Source: Apostichopus japonicus
Taxonomy: Eukaryota > Echinodermata > Holothuroidea > Aspidochirotida > Stichopodidae
Direction of reading: 5' to 3'
Assembly (NCBI RefSeq): GCF_037975245.1
Contig: NC_092565.1
Coordinates: forward strand, 3,361,499 to 3,425,498
Length of the DNA stretch: 64,000 nt
In this document: piece by piece, positions 52,001-64,000 of the stretch
Layout of the letters: every line of letters starts with the position of its first letter
Numbering within the stretch: the stretch's first letter is position 1
Made by a program: the position numbers and the translations under genes
Notes under the pieces: generated by a model
Told to the model about the DNA's origin: nothing
Seen by the model: only the letters and a program-made list of their open reading frames with translations
The model's database searches: none

Positions 52001-52934
52001 TGGGTCTTCAGAGTCGTGAGGAAAATTGTTTCCCAATGGAATTGAGTGGAAACTATCGATTGATTCTCTAAAAGCTTGGCAAATCACTCAAGCATCGTCT
52101 GACCCAAAAACCTGTTGTTAATGCTTTTCCTGGGGATGGCGTTGAAAAGATTTAGGTCTTTCATCTATAGCATATGCAACCAGAAGTGTGGGTTGACCAA
52201 TGAAAATGTTGGAAAATTCACTCCAATTCTCTGTTTTCTTGGGAAGTTTGTTCACTGTTAAATTTTGTTTGTTGTGGAAAAGGCATCCACTAGAATTTCA
52301 CACACTTCGGTATGTGTTCTCTTATGTGGAACCACAATGGTTGTCTGAGTATCTATATGAACCTCTAAATTCGATATGCAAATATATACAATCAATATAG
52401 ATAGATTGGACATACCAATTATTCCCAAATATAATGAGATTATCAACAATTTATGGTAGAGTTTTTGGGAGGCGGATTGAAATATGCCGTGGGTTGGAGG
52501 ACCTGAAACAATAGCCCGATCTTACAGTGTAAATAAGCCAAATATATGGTTCTAATATATTGTTGACATGTTCAACTAAAGGCAACATAAAACTTTGTAA
52601 AAGGTTTACATTCTAAAGCAACAAGTTTAATAAGTTTAGTTATTTCCTAACTTTCATGAAACAAAATTACCTGAGAGTGCATGTTTAACCTCAGTAATAA
52701 GTATACATCTAGCAATTTTTTATACTATCTCTGTGACAGTTACAGAAATCTTACAAAGATAATAGGTTCTGGAAGTTTCATAAAGAATCATACAAAAGTT
52801 CCAAATAAATAGATAACACAGCAGATGGTAACATGGCTGTTATGCAGTTACTTCAAGCAAATTAGCCAGTAATTCAATGCAAATCTTCCAAATATTATTT
52901 CCCTCAATTATTATTATTAACCAGCATTTAGAAT

Positions 52935-53245
52935 GCTATTCACACCCCAATGAGTGTACCATAGCGTGTACAACTTAGCCCTGGTCATTGGTAAGTTGTC
53001 ACACCTACACACCAAACAGTGCACAATTCAATCAATCTCTCCTTTGGGCAACACAACAACCATGTGTCCCCTGGGGGACTTCCCATAAGTTGCAGCCACA
53101 AACCCGGGCGCACGCTACTATATTAACAAGTTACCTCGCAAGTCCCAATTTATACACCTGGGTGAAGAGAGGCAATGGGCTCAACCTGTAATCCTTAGAT
53201 CACAAGTCCACTGCCTTAACCACTTGACCACAATGCCCTCTCCCC
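52935..53245 (-). mobile_element. tRNA-derived SINE, family B
   Basis: Read on the minus strand, the head is GTGGTCAAGTGGTTAAGGC (box A-like) followed about 40 nt later by GGTTGAGCCC (a degenerate box B). A body with CTTCACCCAGGTGTATAAAT and TTATGGGAAGTCCCCCAG follows. The head is preceded by a long C run on the plus strand. It is unrelated to family A by eye. The 3' limit is approximate because no poly-A or simple tail is obvious. Confidence 0.72.
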
Positions 53246-56200
53246 CCCCCCCCCCGATCGATATTGTTGCAGAGCCTTCATACAGATGAAAATGATAAAA
53301 ACAAAAGTGCATATGTTGTGTGGAGACATGTAAACTGGGATATGTCACTTAAGATCTTGGACTTAAAGTAATTTGAATTTGCTTGCATAAATAATTAACC
53401 ACTTTTATTACATATATTTCTATCATATTTACATATGACATTATCTAACAATATAAGTACCGTCCAATTACACACAGCTTCACCCAAACTTTCTTCTTAT
53501 AATTACCATCCAATCACTAGGTTCTTCAACTCATTACAACCCTCTTTAATTTAATTTGTGGCTTATGGTTGACCCAAAAGATCGATGCATTATACTCTAA
53601 TTAGGGAGTAAGTTGATTAGCAATGAAAATATATTAAAAGCTAATGTCCGAAAAGAGTCACCACTTCAATAGAGAAACGTTGTGTATTGGCATTTAACAA
53701 ACTGTGAGCAATGCTATAATTCTAATACAAATATTAGGAGTGAAATATAACATATATAGATGCCAGCTGTTCACACATGTCTGTCTTTCAACAACCACTG
53801 ACGTTCTCCATTAGGTTAAAGGTCATCTAAACTAATTAACAGTTCAAAGGGAGTTCAAACTAGATATATGATAATAAGAAGAGCTGTCATATGTTACTGA
53901 TGGACAAAGATGAATGAAGACTAAGATGGTTGATTTAAGTAGTCAGGGTAGGGATGGCCATGGTGGTCAGGCAGTGCGTCAGTGAGGCCCTTTATAGCTA
54001 AATGCTACAGTACTGATCTCTCCATCTTGGGTAGATGGTAAACGAGAGGTGTTGAGTGGAACCAGATAAAAGACCAGTGAAATAAATGTCTATAAAGTTC
54101 AAGACGGAGAGCAAAAACACATCTTTAAAGGTTCTCTGAACAAATAAATTTGCATTAATTATACAATCTTCTTGGAGAACCGATTTTTGTTTGGACAATT
54201 CCAATGTTTCCAGAAGCCAATTTGTAAATAATGTCTTAATTTTATAATATATAAAATATAACAATTACATTCCATGATGCATTACTCACTAAACTACCAT
54301 ATGTCTTAACGTACATTCTCTTAGAGTTCGATGCAGTTTTCTAATTCTGGCTAAAAACTTTGTATAATATCTGAATAAGTCTTAGATTAAAGTAGATAAA
54401 TATGATACCAACAATAATGGGAGATATGTTACCCTGTCTCATATACCTACAACACTGGGCAATGCATGTGACTATACAGCTATCAATGATGACCACAGGC
54501 AAAGTAGAAAATGGCCTGATTGAAAAGTGTGACTATATATATATCGTACACTTTGTGTCATAAGAACCGTAAATTTTATTCTTCAAGTCAGAATATTTTC
54601 ATAAACAGTCTTAAAGCTTATACCCTGACACGGCCAGTCGGATATCCTGAGCATCCCTAGTGTACATCTCGGTAGTTAGAAAAATTATATTGAACACGTT
54701 TCACACATGTTTCAAGTCCTAACGGTAACAATTTTCAACAGCACATGTGTGCTTGCGTGCGCACGATTGAGTTTTTGAGATGTAGCATTCTTGACATCTG
54801 AACAATAACTTTGAGAAATGATATTTAAATGAGTAGTTCGATACTGTCACCCTGGGAGTTATAGCAGCAGTTTTTCAATTGATTTTTGCTACATTTTGCC
54901 CATTTTTTGGGTATCCCATAACAATTCAATTTATTAGATTGCCTTGTCAAGTTTTATTTCAAATAATGATGGAAATGTAATGAAATTTGCTTTTTGCCTC
55001 TGATTATTGAGATGGAAGTGTCTGGGCATCGATATGTTGAGAATCTCATCAAACATGTTATATAAACACTCACTCATTAGCCATAAGTTGATTGAATAAA
55101 TAGTATGGGGCTGTCCTAGCCTAACTACAAATACTTGCTAGGTATGGTAAAAGTGTTCAGTATTTTGCCTTTAAAAGCAAAAGATACTTTATAAAAGGTA
55201 AACTAAATGTATCCTGCAAATTCATGATGTCTGAAAACATCTGACAAAGATTATCTCTTTCATATTGACTAATCTCAAAATGGAAATGCATGAAATGTTA
55301 GAAAAACATCATCATTACTCATTCCATGTGTCCCGTCTTCTGTCTGACATTTTTTTTTCTCTTTGTCATTATTAATAAGAGTTATGAAGAATTCACAGAA
55401 AAAGTCCTTAAAACAGCATCTTTGCCATGATCTGAAGTGGACAAAATTACCAGATACTGAAAAAGTGACCTATTAAAAATTGAGATGCTATCAACTTCCC
55501 GTCAACATAATCTGCTCTCAAAAGGTGCCATGGACATTAATTATAATTTAAAGTAGCTGCAAAGTGATTAGTTTATCAAAATTTGATCACTAAGTTTGAG
55601 AAAATTAATAACATTATAATTATGAGGAAGAAGTATAAATTATCCGACAAATTTCGACAAAGATGCAAACTTACCTGTCTCTTCACTACATCTGCACACT
55701 ATGCTCTGCTGTGTCTATATGAGTGACCTGGTTTATAGAGGTAACCTTTGACATTGACCTCACATGGTTACCCCCTCTTATCAACCTTAGGCCTCCTCCT
55801 CATACCCCCCACACTAAGTATCTTAATAGAACCATGTGCTCTATGATCTTCATTCACCTTGAACATCAGTAGTGTGCAGATATCGTGAGAAGACAGGTAC
55901 AGCAAAAGAGGAAGAGAAGTAAATATCACACAACTCATTGTCAGAAATATATAATTGCAAAATATAGGTTTACCAACAAACAATTTGATGCATTTTGAAA
56001 AATATCCAAATGTAAGTTTTTGCATATAAATATAAGCACAATCCATAGTCATAAAGTTTCCAATTAACTCTGAATCCCCTCAATACAATTTGTGAGTAAT
56101 TTGCATTCATTGGGAAGAGTATGCCTTATTTACTTTATTCAGTAGTCGTCCTATTCAGTGTTATAAATATCATATGATTGTAATAATTGTCCATGCTTTT

Positions 56201-57487
56201 AGTACAGTAGTTACTACTGCCTTGGTTTTTAATAAAGACTAGTACAATCCAAATGTCAACCGTGGGCCATTCATTTCCACATGCTAGTCGTAAAAAAAAC
56301 CAAAGCCGCATTTTATCGCTACTCAGCTTTAAGAATCTACACCTCCATGCAGCAGTTCGGCGAAAGATGATAGTCACAGAACCGGAATTCTGAGGATTAG
56401 AAGACTAACTCTGAACGTCTTAATTTTCAATAAACCTTCCCAGATTCAGCCCATATTTATTCTTTTATCCATTTGCACTTCCTCCACCAACCAATTTTCT
56501 ATTCGATATCAATCTCTTTGGCTGGATTTGTAAACATCCCCTCCAGCCTATAAAAGACAGGCAGTGTAGTTACTTGGAATCAGCTTTGCCTGAAAACGGA
56601 TACGATGCTAATTGTTGGGGTGAAGCATGCAATGTACACCATGACTTGACAATAAACTTTAACCGAGGCTCTTTAACTACTCCACGGGAGTGATGTCCCT
56701 AAATATACGCCAGGATATATACGTAGCCTGATGTATACAATAAAGGATGTATGGCATTTATACAATGACTCTATGTGTCAGAGGAGTGAAAAAGTGCAAA
56801 ATAATATTGCGACATGTGGGATGCAAAACAGCACTACAGTCGCCTGAACGGAAAGACCTAAATGAAGGCGGGGTGGAGGTTAATGATTGTTTAACATTAA
56901 GTACGGTTACTGGACAGAACTTAAAAAATATGCCCAGAGATTTGATGTTGCCAGTTCTTGTCAAAGATTTATATATAGCTTTTGTCATCAGCATAACTTG
57001 TAGGAAAATTTGAGATTGCAAGGGTTTGATAAAACTAACACAGACACAAGCCAAGCATAAAGCTTTCATTTATAGATCCGTTCATGGTTGAAGAAAACAA
57101 CATTATTCATAGTCACGTTTACAAATTGAATTTTGTTCAATGAATAGCGTCACTAAGTCAACATTTTATAATTCTATGTGCAGTGCAGACAATTCATACA
57201 GCACAGAAAAAACACAAAAAATCTTGGCTTTATTAGAAAGGACCTTGAATGAAACCACGTATGTACTTCTCTTCTTAAATCGAGTGAAACCCGATAATAG
57301 GATGAATTTCATGTTTGCATGCAATGAGATGATTTTTTTTTTCTTCTAAGAAACTTTTCCCTTTGTAAGTACCATGTCAGACAGCAATAAAATCCCAATC
57401 TGGTACACAAGGGACATAAGTTCTATTGACTTCTTGCTGAAATTCTTCGACCATGAGAATCTCAAGTTTGCCCCACAATTGTAAGTG

Positions 57488-57640
57488 TGTATGTTTGTAT
57501 TTATGTATTTTAGAACTCGCGAAGAAGCCTCAATGGCTTATCAAAGCCGCAAGCTGACCGAAGTCAGTCTCTCAGATTCATATTTAACGTCCATGATTAT
57601 GAATTGTCAATTGTCAACAACTCTGTAACTGGACAATTAG
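57488..57640 (-). mobile_element. SINE family A, copy 3, head missing
   Basis: The reverse complement contains the family A body: TGTCCAGTTACAGAGTTG, GACGTTAAATATGAATCT, GACTTCGGTCAGCTTGCGGC, and ends in ATACATAAATAC. The tRNA head is absent. Confidence 0.88.
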
Positions 57641-58816
57641 ATTTAACAATTAGCAAAGCAATTCATTTATCAAAGCAGCACATCATTTAATGGCAATATA
57701 TTACACAGAAGGCCTACTATATAGTGAACATATTACAGTATTCACTGTCATTCTGAACAGCTGATATTGCACTACTGTACAAGCTATGAGCTGTGAGCCG
57801 CATTATCAAACTTAAACTGCATATTAAATACTAGGCTATGTATACATATATATGTAAATATATATATATTTTTTTTCAACAAGTAATAAACAGCTAGTGT
57901 AAATTAAGTTCCATATCTGTTATACTAATTAATTGGTATCTTTGTGGTGTCCAGATCTGTGTCATTGTTTCATGTTTGTACAAACTAAACAAAAAACACT
58001 GCTCTTAGTGATAGATTACAGATACTCCTCAGTTGTTAGGTATCTTAATTGCAGTCGGATGAATAGAAATCTCTGTTGCTAGGTGATGGAAACCACACAA
58101 ATCATCGACAAACTTCAAACATTATGATTTTCGGAAGAATGAATTTCTACATGACCATCAGACAAGAAGAATAACAGTGATATTGGAGACTGTGTGTTTT
58201 AAGGTTTCAGCAGCAGACATTAATATGAATAGTAATAATCAAAGATATGAACTACAGAATCCCAAAAGACTTTATAGTGAATTTTTAACCACCTGTAATA
58301 ATTGATAGGGTAATTGATACCCACGAGCATGAGGTTCACACCAAGCATTGAGATTAGCGCCCATCTAGATGAAGGAACAAGGAGTTTCAGTTGCAATTTA
58401 ACAGATGTTACAATCTTGATTACCACGATTGCAGTTTTCATCAAGTACTTGTTATTAGTTTGAGTAATTCTCGGTAGGTTTGGTTAACTTCCCTGATGGC
58501 GGTGCTGCTTTTAAAGCTGAATGTTGCTCATTCAGCTGTTAATTTCATGTCACTGTGATCACGCCATGACACATTCACACACATAAATGGATCACAGCCC
58601 TATATGACTACAGTAAAGAAATCTATTAGGTTATAACCAGTAAGCTGGTCCTACTCACCACGCTATGAACCATTAAGTACATAACTACAATGTAAACTAT
58701 ATTCTCAGTTCCACGCACCACTCATTTCAATGCTGACCTTACTACAGCCATTTATTGACTGCTTAATCTAATCCAAAAGAATTTGTGTCGAGTTAGTGGA
58801 CCAACAGTTTCTTAAG

Positions 58817-58876
58817 TGGGAGAGGTGTGGGAGGGATGGGGGGAGGGGGAAGACGAGGAAGGGGAAGAGGGGGAAC
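58817..58876. repeat. G-rich purine tract
   Basis: Repeated GGGAGG, GGGGGGAGGGGG and GGGGAAGAGGGGG blocks. Four or more G-runs lie close together, so it could form a G-quadruplex. Confidence 0.8.
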
Positions 58877-61800
58877 CTTATCATAGTTTGTTAAATTGTG
58901 TTGAGCATTACTTTTTGAAAATACATATTTCAACTTACTTTCCAAACTTTCCTTAAGTATCACATTGTAGTCAAAGCATAGAACAATGTTGCTTGTGTTA
59001 AAAAGCTTTGCAACAAATGCTTATTTTGTCTTTCTTCAACTGTTATCCTCAATAGTAATATCTTGATGCTTGAGTTAGTGTTGAACCAAGATCTTTGCAA
59101 GTTTAAATCTGATACTGTATAATTTGTAATAGATTATCCATAGAACAATTAAGTTTGAAAGTTAAAGGTTTCAACCATTAATTACACCTGAAAGGAGTCT
59201 GCACTGTAGCATGTTGTAATCTGCCTGCCTTCCAGCCAGAGGTGTTTGAAATCTTTAAAGCAGTTTGCTTTAATAAATTCTATTGATTCACAGTTCCAAT
59301 TACAGTATAAGAGTTCGTTCTTTAATATTAGGTTGAATAAACATCTCCAAGCCTATACAGTGGCCATGTCACTAGCTTACTGAGCATGCCATATGTGTAT
59401 TACCATAGGGCCTTTTATAGGCAGTACTCAAAACTGTCAAAACAGTTGAAGCTCTTCATGTTGATGGCCTTGCTATTAATTGAGTGTAAGATATGCCAAT
59501 GCACTATGCCAACCTCTCAAGAGAGTCAGTCAAGAATCCAAATATGAACTGACCTATAGTAGTCCTGGATTTAGTTTCCTGTATTTCTACAGTAAGTCAA
59601 TAACTTAAATATGAATTCAGATAAAATACCTGGACTTAAACGATTCTAACTATTTCATACTTTTCAATCACTCCTACATTATGATAGGAAGTATGCATAC
59701 AACATTCATCTATATAAGATGAATCTCATATTATGATTAACATTATATTCTGTAATTACTCAGTCCTAGTAATGTCAAAATAATGAAAAATGAAATATGT
59801 CAAATCAACCCCTTATTGAAAATTTGGTATTTAAACAACTGAAGCATAAGAGAAAATGAAATAAAGCAACCGGGTTGATCTATACTTCAACCTGAGTCAA
59901 TGAACTTTGCAGGAGCACTTCACTGGCAACCTATTTATAACACTGATAGAATGAAGTGTGCACTGGACAATATATGTTTCATCATGTGGGTCTTTCAGCT
60001 TTAACAGCCAACACCAGTGACCTTTAGAAAATTAACTGTGTAATTCGCATACAGATTTCAGTCCTCTGATTCAGTCGTCTAATGTCGTCTAATGTACTTT
60101 AACTTTATTGTTAATGTAGATGCCAATGTTGCACATCAGCTTCTATGATGTTCATATCATGTTCTATTTATTTATTTAGGTCCTGATCTAGGTATAATAC
60201 TGCAGGGGAAAAAAACTATATAATAGCCTCAAATTTACATTGACTGTTTCTGCTTTAGATGAGCAGAAATCAAACTTCTTTATAAATCTTATCAAATTTC
60301 TCAATAATTCCAAAAGAGTACAAAAAAAAACTACATCTAATAGATTTGTCCATTCAGTCTATCAATTTGCAAGTTTATAGTTTACCAACCGCATATAGAC
60401 TTGTTACAATCTTCCTGCAGACTCACGTAAGACTATCGACGTATTTCCTCACCCCACAATGACTACTTCTAATATTGCTTGTCCATCTCCTATTTCTTAC
60501 TACAGCTCCTTATGTTTTGATCCATGATGTCTCAAATGCGATCTATAGGTCAAAATTTAGCCTCATTTTACCGCAGAATTTTCTAATACCCTACGCAAGG
60601 AAGCATGCACGTTATTAACAAAACCCAAATTTCAGAGCCGAACCTTTCGATCTCTCTCCTTAATCATCCGATATCCACTAGCTGCCTTGATTTTCTAAAA
60701 CTGCCCGAAAAATCTCACTGACCATAACAATTAGGGATTCACATCACCGAAATAAAGTCAACCATGAAAAATCTGGCCTTTCTCTCAAGCTTGAAATTTC
60801 TAGTGAGGAACATAACTTAAAGGTACTGTACACAGTGCAATCCATTTTATTGTTATTATACTTTTCTCTCTCACTTAACAAAAAAAAATGGATTGATACT
60901 TTGCCCTGTCATGTTGTTACTTTTGAACATGTGATGCTATTAATTATCAATGAATGATGTTTTGGGGTTTTTTGCCTAATTTAGATGTATCATTTGGGTG
61001 AGTTGTAAATATCAAACTAAAACAAAACAAGCCTTTTTTTTCAATGCATGCTGGGAACAACAAACTTAACTGTGACAATGCCATGTCAAACACAGAATTC
61101 ATGACACCTTTTGACACTTTAAACAGATACCGACTTCAATATCAAAAAATTTCAAAATAATTTGTCTTTTGTTTACAACAGTAGCAAAACCAAAAAGGAA
61201 AGGCTTATCCCTTTTTTTTAATTAGACCAACTTTATCTAAACAATCATATACTCATATCCAATCTGGGTTTTTAGGTCATGACGTCACCGGACTCCTTGC
61301 CCTCAAGTTCTATCATTTATGAAAAATAGCAATTATGAAATATCAAATCTATACATGTATCAGGAGGAAACCCTTCTTATAGAAAAGTGACAGAGGAGAA
61401 AAAATTATAGATATCGAGAGTAGCTGATTTCTAAATACTGAGATGGAATTCTTGCTGAAAGACAATCTTTACATTTGGCATTGTTGGAGTTTCAACTCCC
61501 AAAATGTTTGCACAATTATCTCTTCAGCCAAAGAAACCATTAAAATCAGTACAATGTATGTGTGTGTGTCTGTGTACACTATGCTGGTTATCTTTATAGT
61601 TATTAGTCTATGAAATTACCCAAGTTGCTATTTATAAATCATCTACACCTCACCTGCGCCTCTTAACAAAATTATATCTGGGAGGACCACAGCACTCTAC
61701 CTACTGTATAGGACAGCATTCTATAAACATGCAGTAAACTTGTATACATGTATTCTTCTTGTCCACTGGCAGTCAGGATCTTCATAAATAATATATTTAA

Positions 61801-63121
61801 TACCAGATTTATGGAAGTTGCTGCTGCATGATTAATCGTATTCCTGAAGCGGTGTGCCACTTTCGGCCAAAGATTGTTAAAGACTTTAGCTCCGAAATGA
61901 ATCACTGCATACATATGTATATATGTGTATGCATGCATTCAGATCAAAAGTGGTGTTCTCTATCATGTGGATCAAAAGTCAACATCACTGTTGAGACGCT
62001 CATTGATGAAGAAAGACGACGAAGAAGATGAAACAGTTTTCAATTATGCAGAGTTTGTTTCTTCCAGTAGTTCACGATGAAACGTCAAGACAGAAGATGT
62101 ACTGTACATCACCAGTTTTGGCCTCCAGCTTGTGGTTTTCATGTAGATTAATGTGCAAACATTCTTTGATGTAATTGTGGCTACTAACATCCTAACTGAC
62201 CACTTGGGAAATATGTGGTTGAGGTTCTCCACAGTGTCAAACTAATATGATGCTACATACTACAATCATGCTGTGAGGTACCAGACCAATATTGTAGAGG
62301 CACAGTTAAGTTTCAAATAACTTGATCAAGAACATGCTTCAAAAGCGTTTTTTTTTTTTCACTCGTCTTTCGTAAATGGCCTTACTTCCATGACCCAGCT
62401 GTCAAACATTATTCCTGTCAAAATCTTTTCCTTGCTTTAATAAAGTTATTTATATATTATTTTTGCTTTTGCTTTTTTCATCTGTTTCACCAAATGATTC
62501 ACATCCACAGATGCACAGATGGTAATGAAATTAAATAACTTATAAGATAGGTCTAACCTTCCTATCATGGAAAGTAAACATTTATCATTGATTTTTCCTA
62601 TACATTGTACACAATAGACGCATTTCATTTCAATCGTCCATATTGTATAGTGTCAGGCAGAGAGTGAAAGAGATTTTTAAGGGCAAGTTGTCATAGAGGT
62701 TATGTTATGGTTTAGTTGCTGAGAAATAAAGTGGAGATCTATATATACGACAGGTGCAAAATTACAAATTCTACTGTTTCTAGACAAATCTGTTGATTTT
62801 CCAATATGAGAGGTGTGTATGACATTGAACTAAGTAGACTTCCTGCATATGAGTCATGTGGGAAAATAGTTGAATTGATTCAAAATATAAATATATAAAT
62901 ATTGATGCATATATTCAGGAATGGATTTGTAAGGGATGTCTGTTTTAGTTCATATTGAAAGTTAAGTGTCATTGCATACAGTGTATCTCTGCAGCGAATC
63001 AGTGAATGGAGACATGTTTTGTTTTTCGTTTTTTTACAGTTATCATGGTAACTTTATATTATTATAGAATTATAGATTATAATTATTTGTACAGCTTGAC
63101 ATCAGAGGCACATCCACCATT

Positions 63122-63812
63122 CTTGTACTGCAGGGGGAGGGGGCTGAGTTGTACTGCAGGGGGAGGGGGCTGAGTTGTACTGCAGGGGGAGGGGGCTGAG
63201 CTGTACTGCAGGGGGAGGGGGCTGAGTTGTATTGCAGGGGAGGGGGCTGAGTTGTACTGCAGGGGGAGGGGGCTGAGCTGTACTGCAGGGGGAGGGGGCT
63301 GAGTTGTAATGCAGGGGGAGGGGCTGAGTTGTACTGCAGGGGGAGGGGGCTGAGTTGTAATGCAGGGGGAGGGGCTGAGTTGTACTGCAGGGGGAGGGGC
63401 TGAGTTGTACTGCAGGGGGAGGGGGCTGAGCTGTACTGCAGGGGGAGGGGGCTGAGCTGTACTGCAGGGGGAGGGGGCTGAGTTGTACTGCAGGGGGAGG
63501 GGGATGAGTTTTACTGCAGGGGGAGGGGGCTGAGTTGTACTGCAGGGGGAGGGGGATAAGCTGTACTGCAGGGGGAGGGGGATGAGCTGTACTGCAGGGT
63601 GAGGGGGCTAAGCTGTACTGCAGGGGGAGGGGGCTGAGTTGTACTGCAGGGGGAGGGGGCTGAGTTGTACTGCAGGGGGAGGGGGTTGAGCTGTACTGCA
63701 GGGGGAAGGGGGCTGAGTTGTAATGCAGGGGGAGGGGCTGAGTTATACTGCAGGGGAGGGGGATGAGTTGTACTGCAGGGGGAGGGGGCTGAGTTGTACT
63801 GCAGAGGGAGAG
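63122..63812. repeat. 26-bp G-rich minisatellite, about 26 copies
   Basis: The unit is TGCAGGGGGAGGGGGCTGAG plus TTGTAC. Variants include CTGTAC, TTGTAA, GATGAG and single-G length changes. Most copies keep CTGCAG and two G5 runs. It ends where a unit reads GCAGAGGGAGAGTCTG. A second short G-rich run lies at 63917-63940. Confidence 0.97.
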
Positions 63813-64000
63813 TCTGAAAAATTTGGCAAATTAGATGGTATTTAGATGCAAAATAGTGCTGTTTTGCAACATTTGAGACAATGTTGAAGAAGTTTTGACT
63901 GTCAAGGTTGCCACTAGGAGGGGAAGGGGGAGGGGGAGGTGAAGGGCTGACCCTAGATTATATTCTGGTGGACTAAAGCCTTCCCCCCGAGTATATGTGG

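Larger units (their letters stand above)
49030..64000 (-). other. Upstream abLIM intron or 5' region, 15 kb
   Basis: Lies 5' of the first supported exon. It must contain, or be followed by, the exon with the first half of LIM1, which I did not find here. It contains a 27-base A run near 50311, a TA-rich patch near 54535, SINEs at 52.9 and 57.5 kb, a G-rich purine tract at 58.8 kb and the 26-bp minisatellite at 63.1-63.8 kb. Possible 5' non-coding exons cannot be judged by eye. Confidence 0.6.

Noticed and set aside
55675-55737. Possible upstream exon ending at a perfect GTAAGT donor, one frame reading IVCRCSEET
   Set aside because: Cysteine spacing is C-x-C and not C-x2-C as LIM1 needs, and no good acceptor or the rest of the domain is present. 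It could be a 5' non-coding exon; unsupported.
61654-61720. Minus-strand sequence ending in GCAG followed by GTGAGG, a donor-like site
   Set aside because: No LIM homology and no convincing acceptor. At best a non-coding first exon.
63122-63812. CRISPR-like array
   Set aside because: Units are directly contiguous with no unique spacers, in a eukaryotic genome. It is a minisatellite.

Overview
This is AT-rich, intron-dominated animal nuclear DNA. It carries about nine to ten short exons with GT..AG splice sites, tRNA-derived SINEs, hAT-type DNA transposon remnants, microsatellites and long homopolymers. There is no bacterial-style gene packing. A single-copy invertebrate abLIM/UNC-115 gene together with the repeat style suggests a marine invertebrate deuterostome, perhaps an echinoderm. 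I cannot name the species, and that guess is inference.

The only gene I can support lies on the minus strand and fills most of the window: an actin-binding LIM protein (ABLIM / UNC-115 family). I reassembled nine exons by hand from splice sites and codon phase. In transcript order they are 49029-48846, 21477-21311, 20604-20478, 19631-19538, 12144-12057, 10478-10444, 9721-9650, 9147-8982 and 340-302. Every junction keeps the frame, giving 972 nt (about 324 codons). They encode the end of LIM1, all of LIM2, LIM3 and LIM4, and the start of the Pro/Ser-rich linker. The first half of LIM1 and the promoter were not found and are probably beyond 64000. The C-terminal linker and any villin headpiece would lie before base 1.

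The most interesting object is a tenth candidate exon at 35438-35244, inside the 27-kb intron that splits LIM2. It is a 195-nt phase-symmetric exon. Its N-terminal part is a clear, diverged second version of the LIM2 terminus encoded at 21477-21311: same entry phase, same GE-x-[VI]-TY core, same final L-C-x-x-C-S ligand pair. It sits behind a long pyrimidine tract and G-runs, as regulated exons often do.

The rest is intron. It contains a 1.7-kb hAT-like element (24655-26371) with AATCGG subterminal repeats, and a 464-bp hAT-like MITE (30085-30548) with a perfect 8-bp target duplication. It also has three copies of a tRNA-Lys-like SINE and one copy of a second SINE. Further repeats are a 26-bp G-rich minisatellite (about 63122-63812), a long CAT repeat near 15.7 kb, several 50-68-bp tandem triplications (one duplicating a 3' splice site) and a near-perfect long hairpin near 46.26 kb. 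I found no convincing plus-strand gene, RNA gene or CRISPR array.
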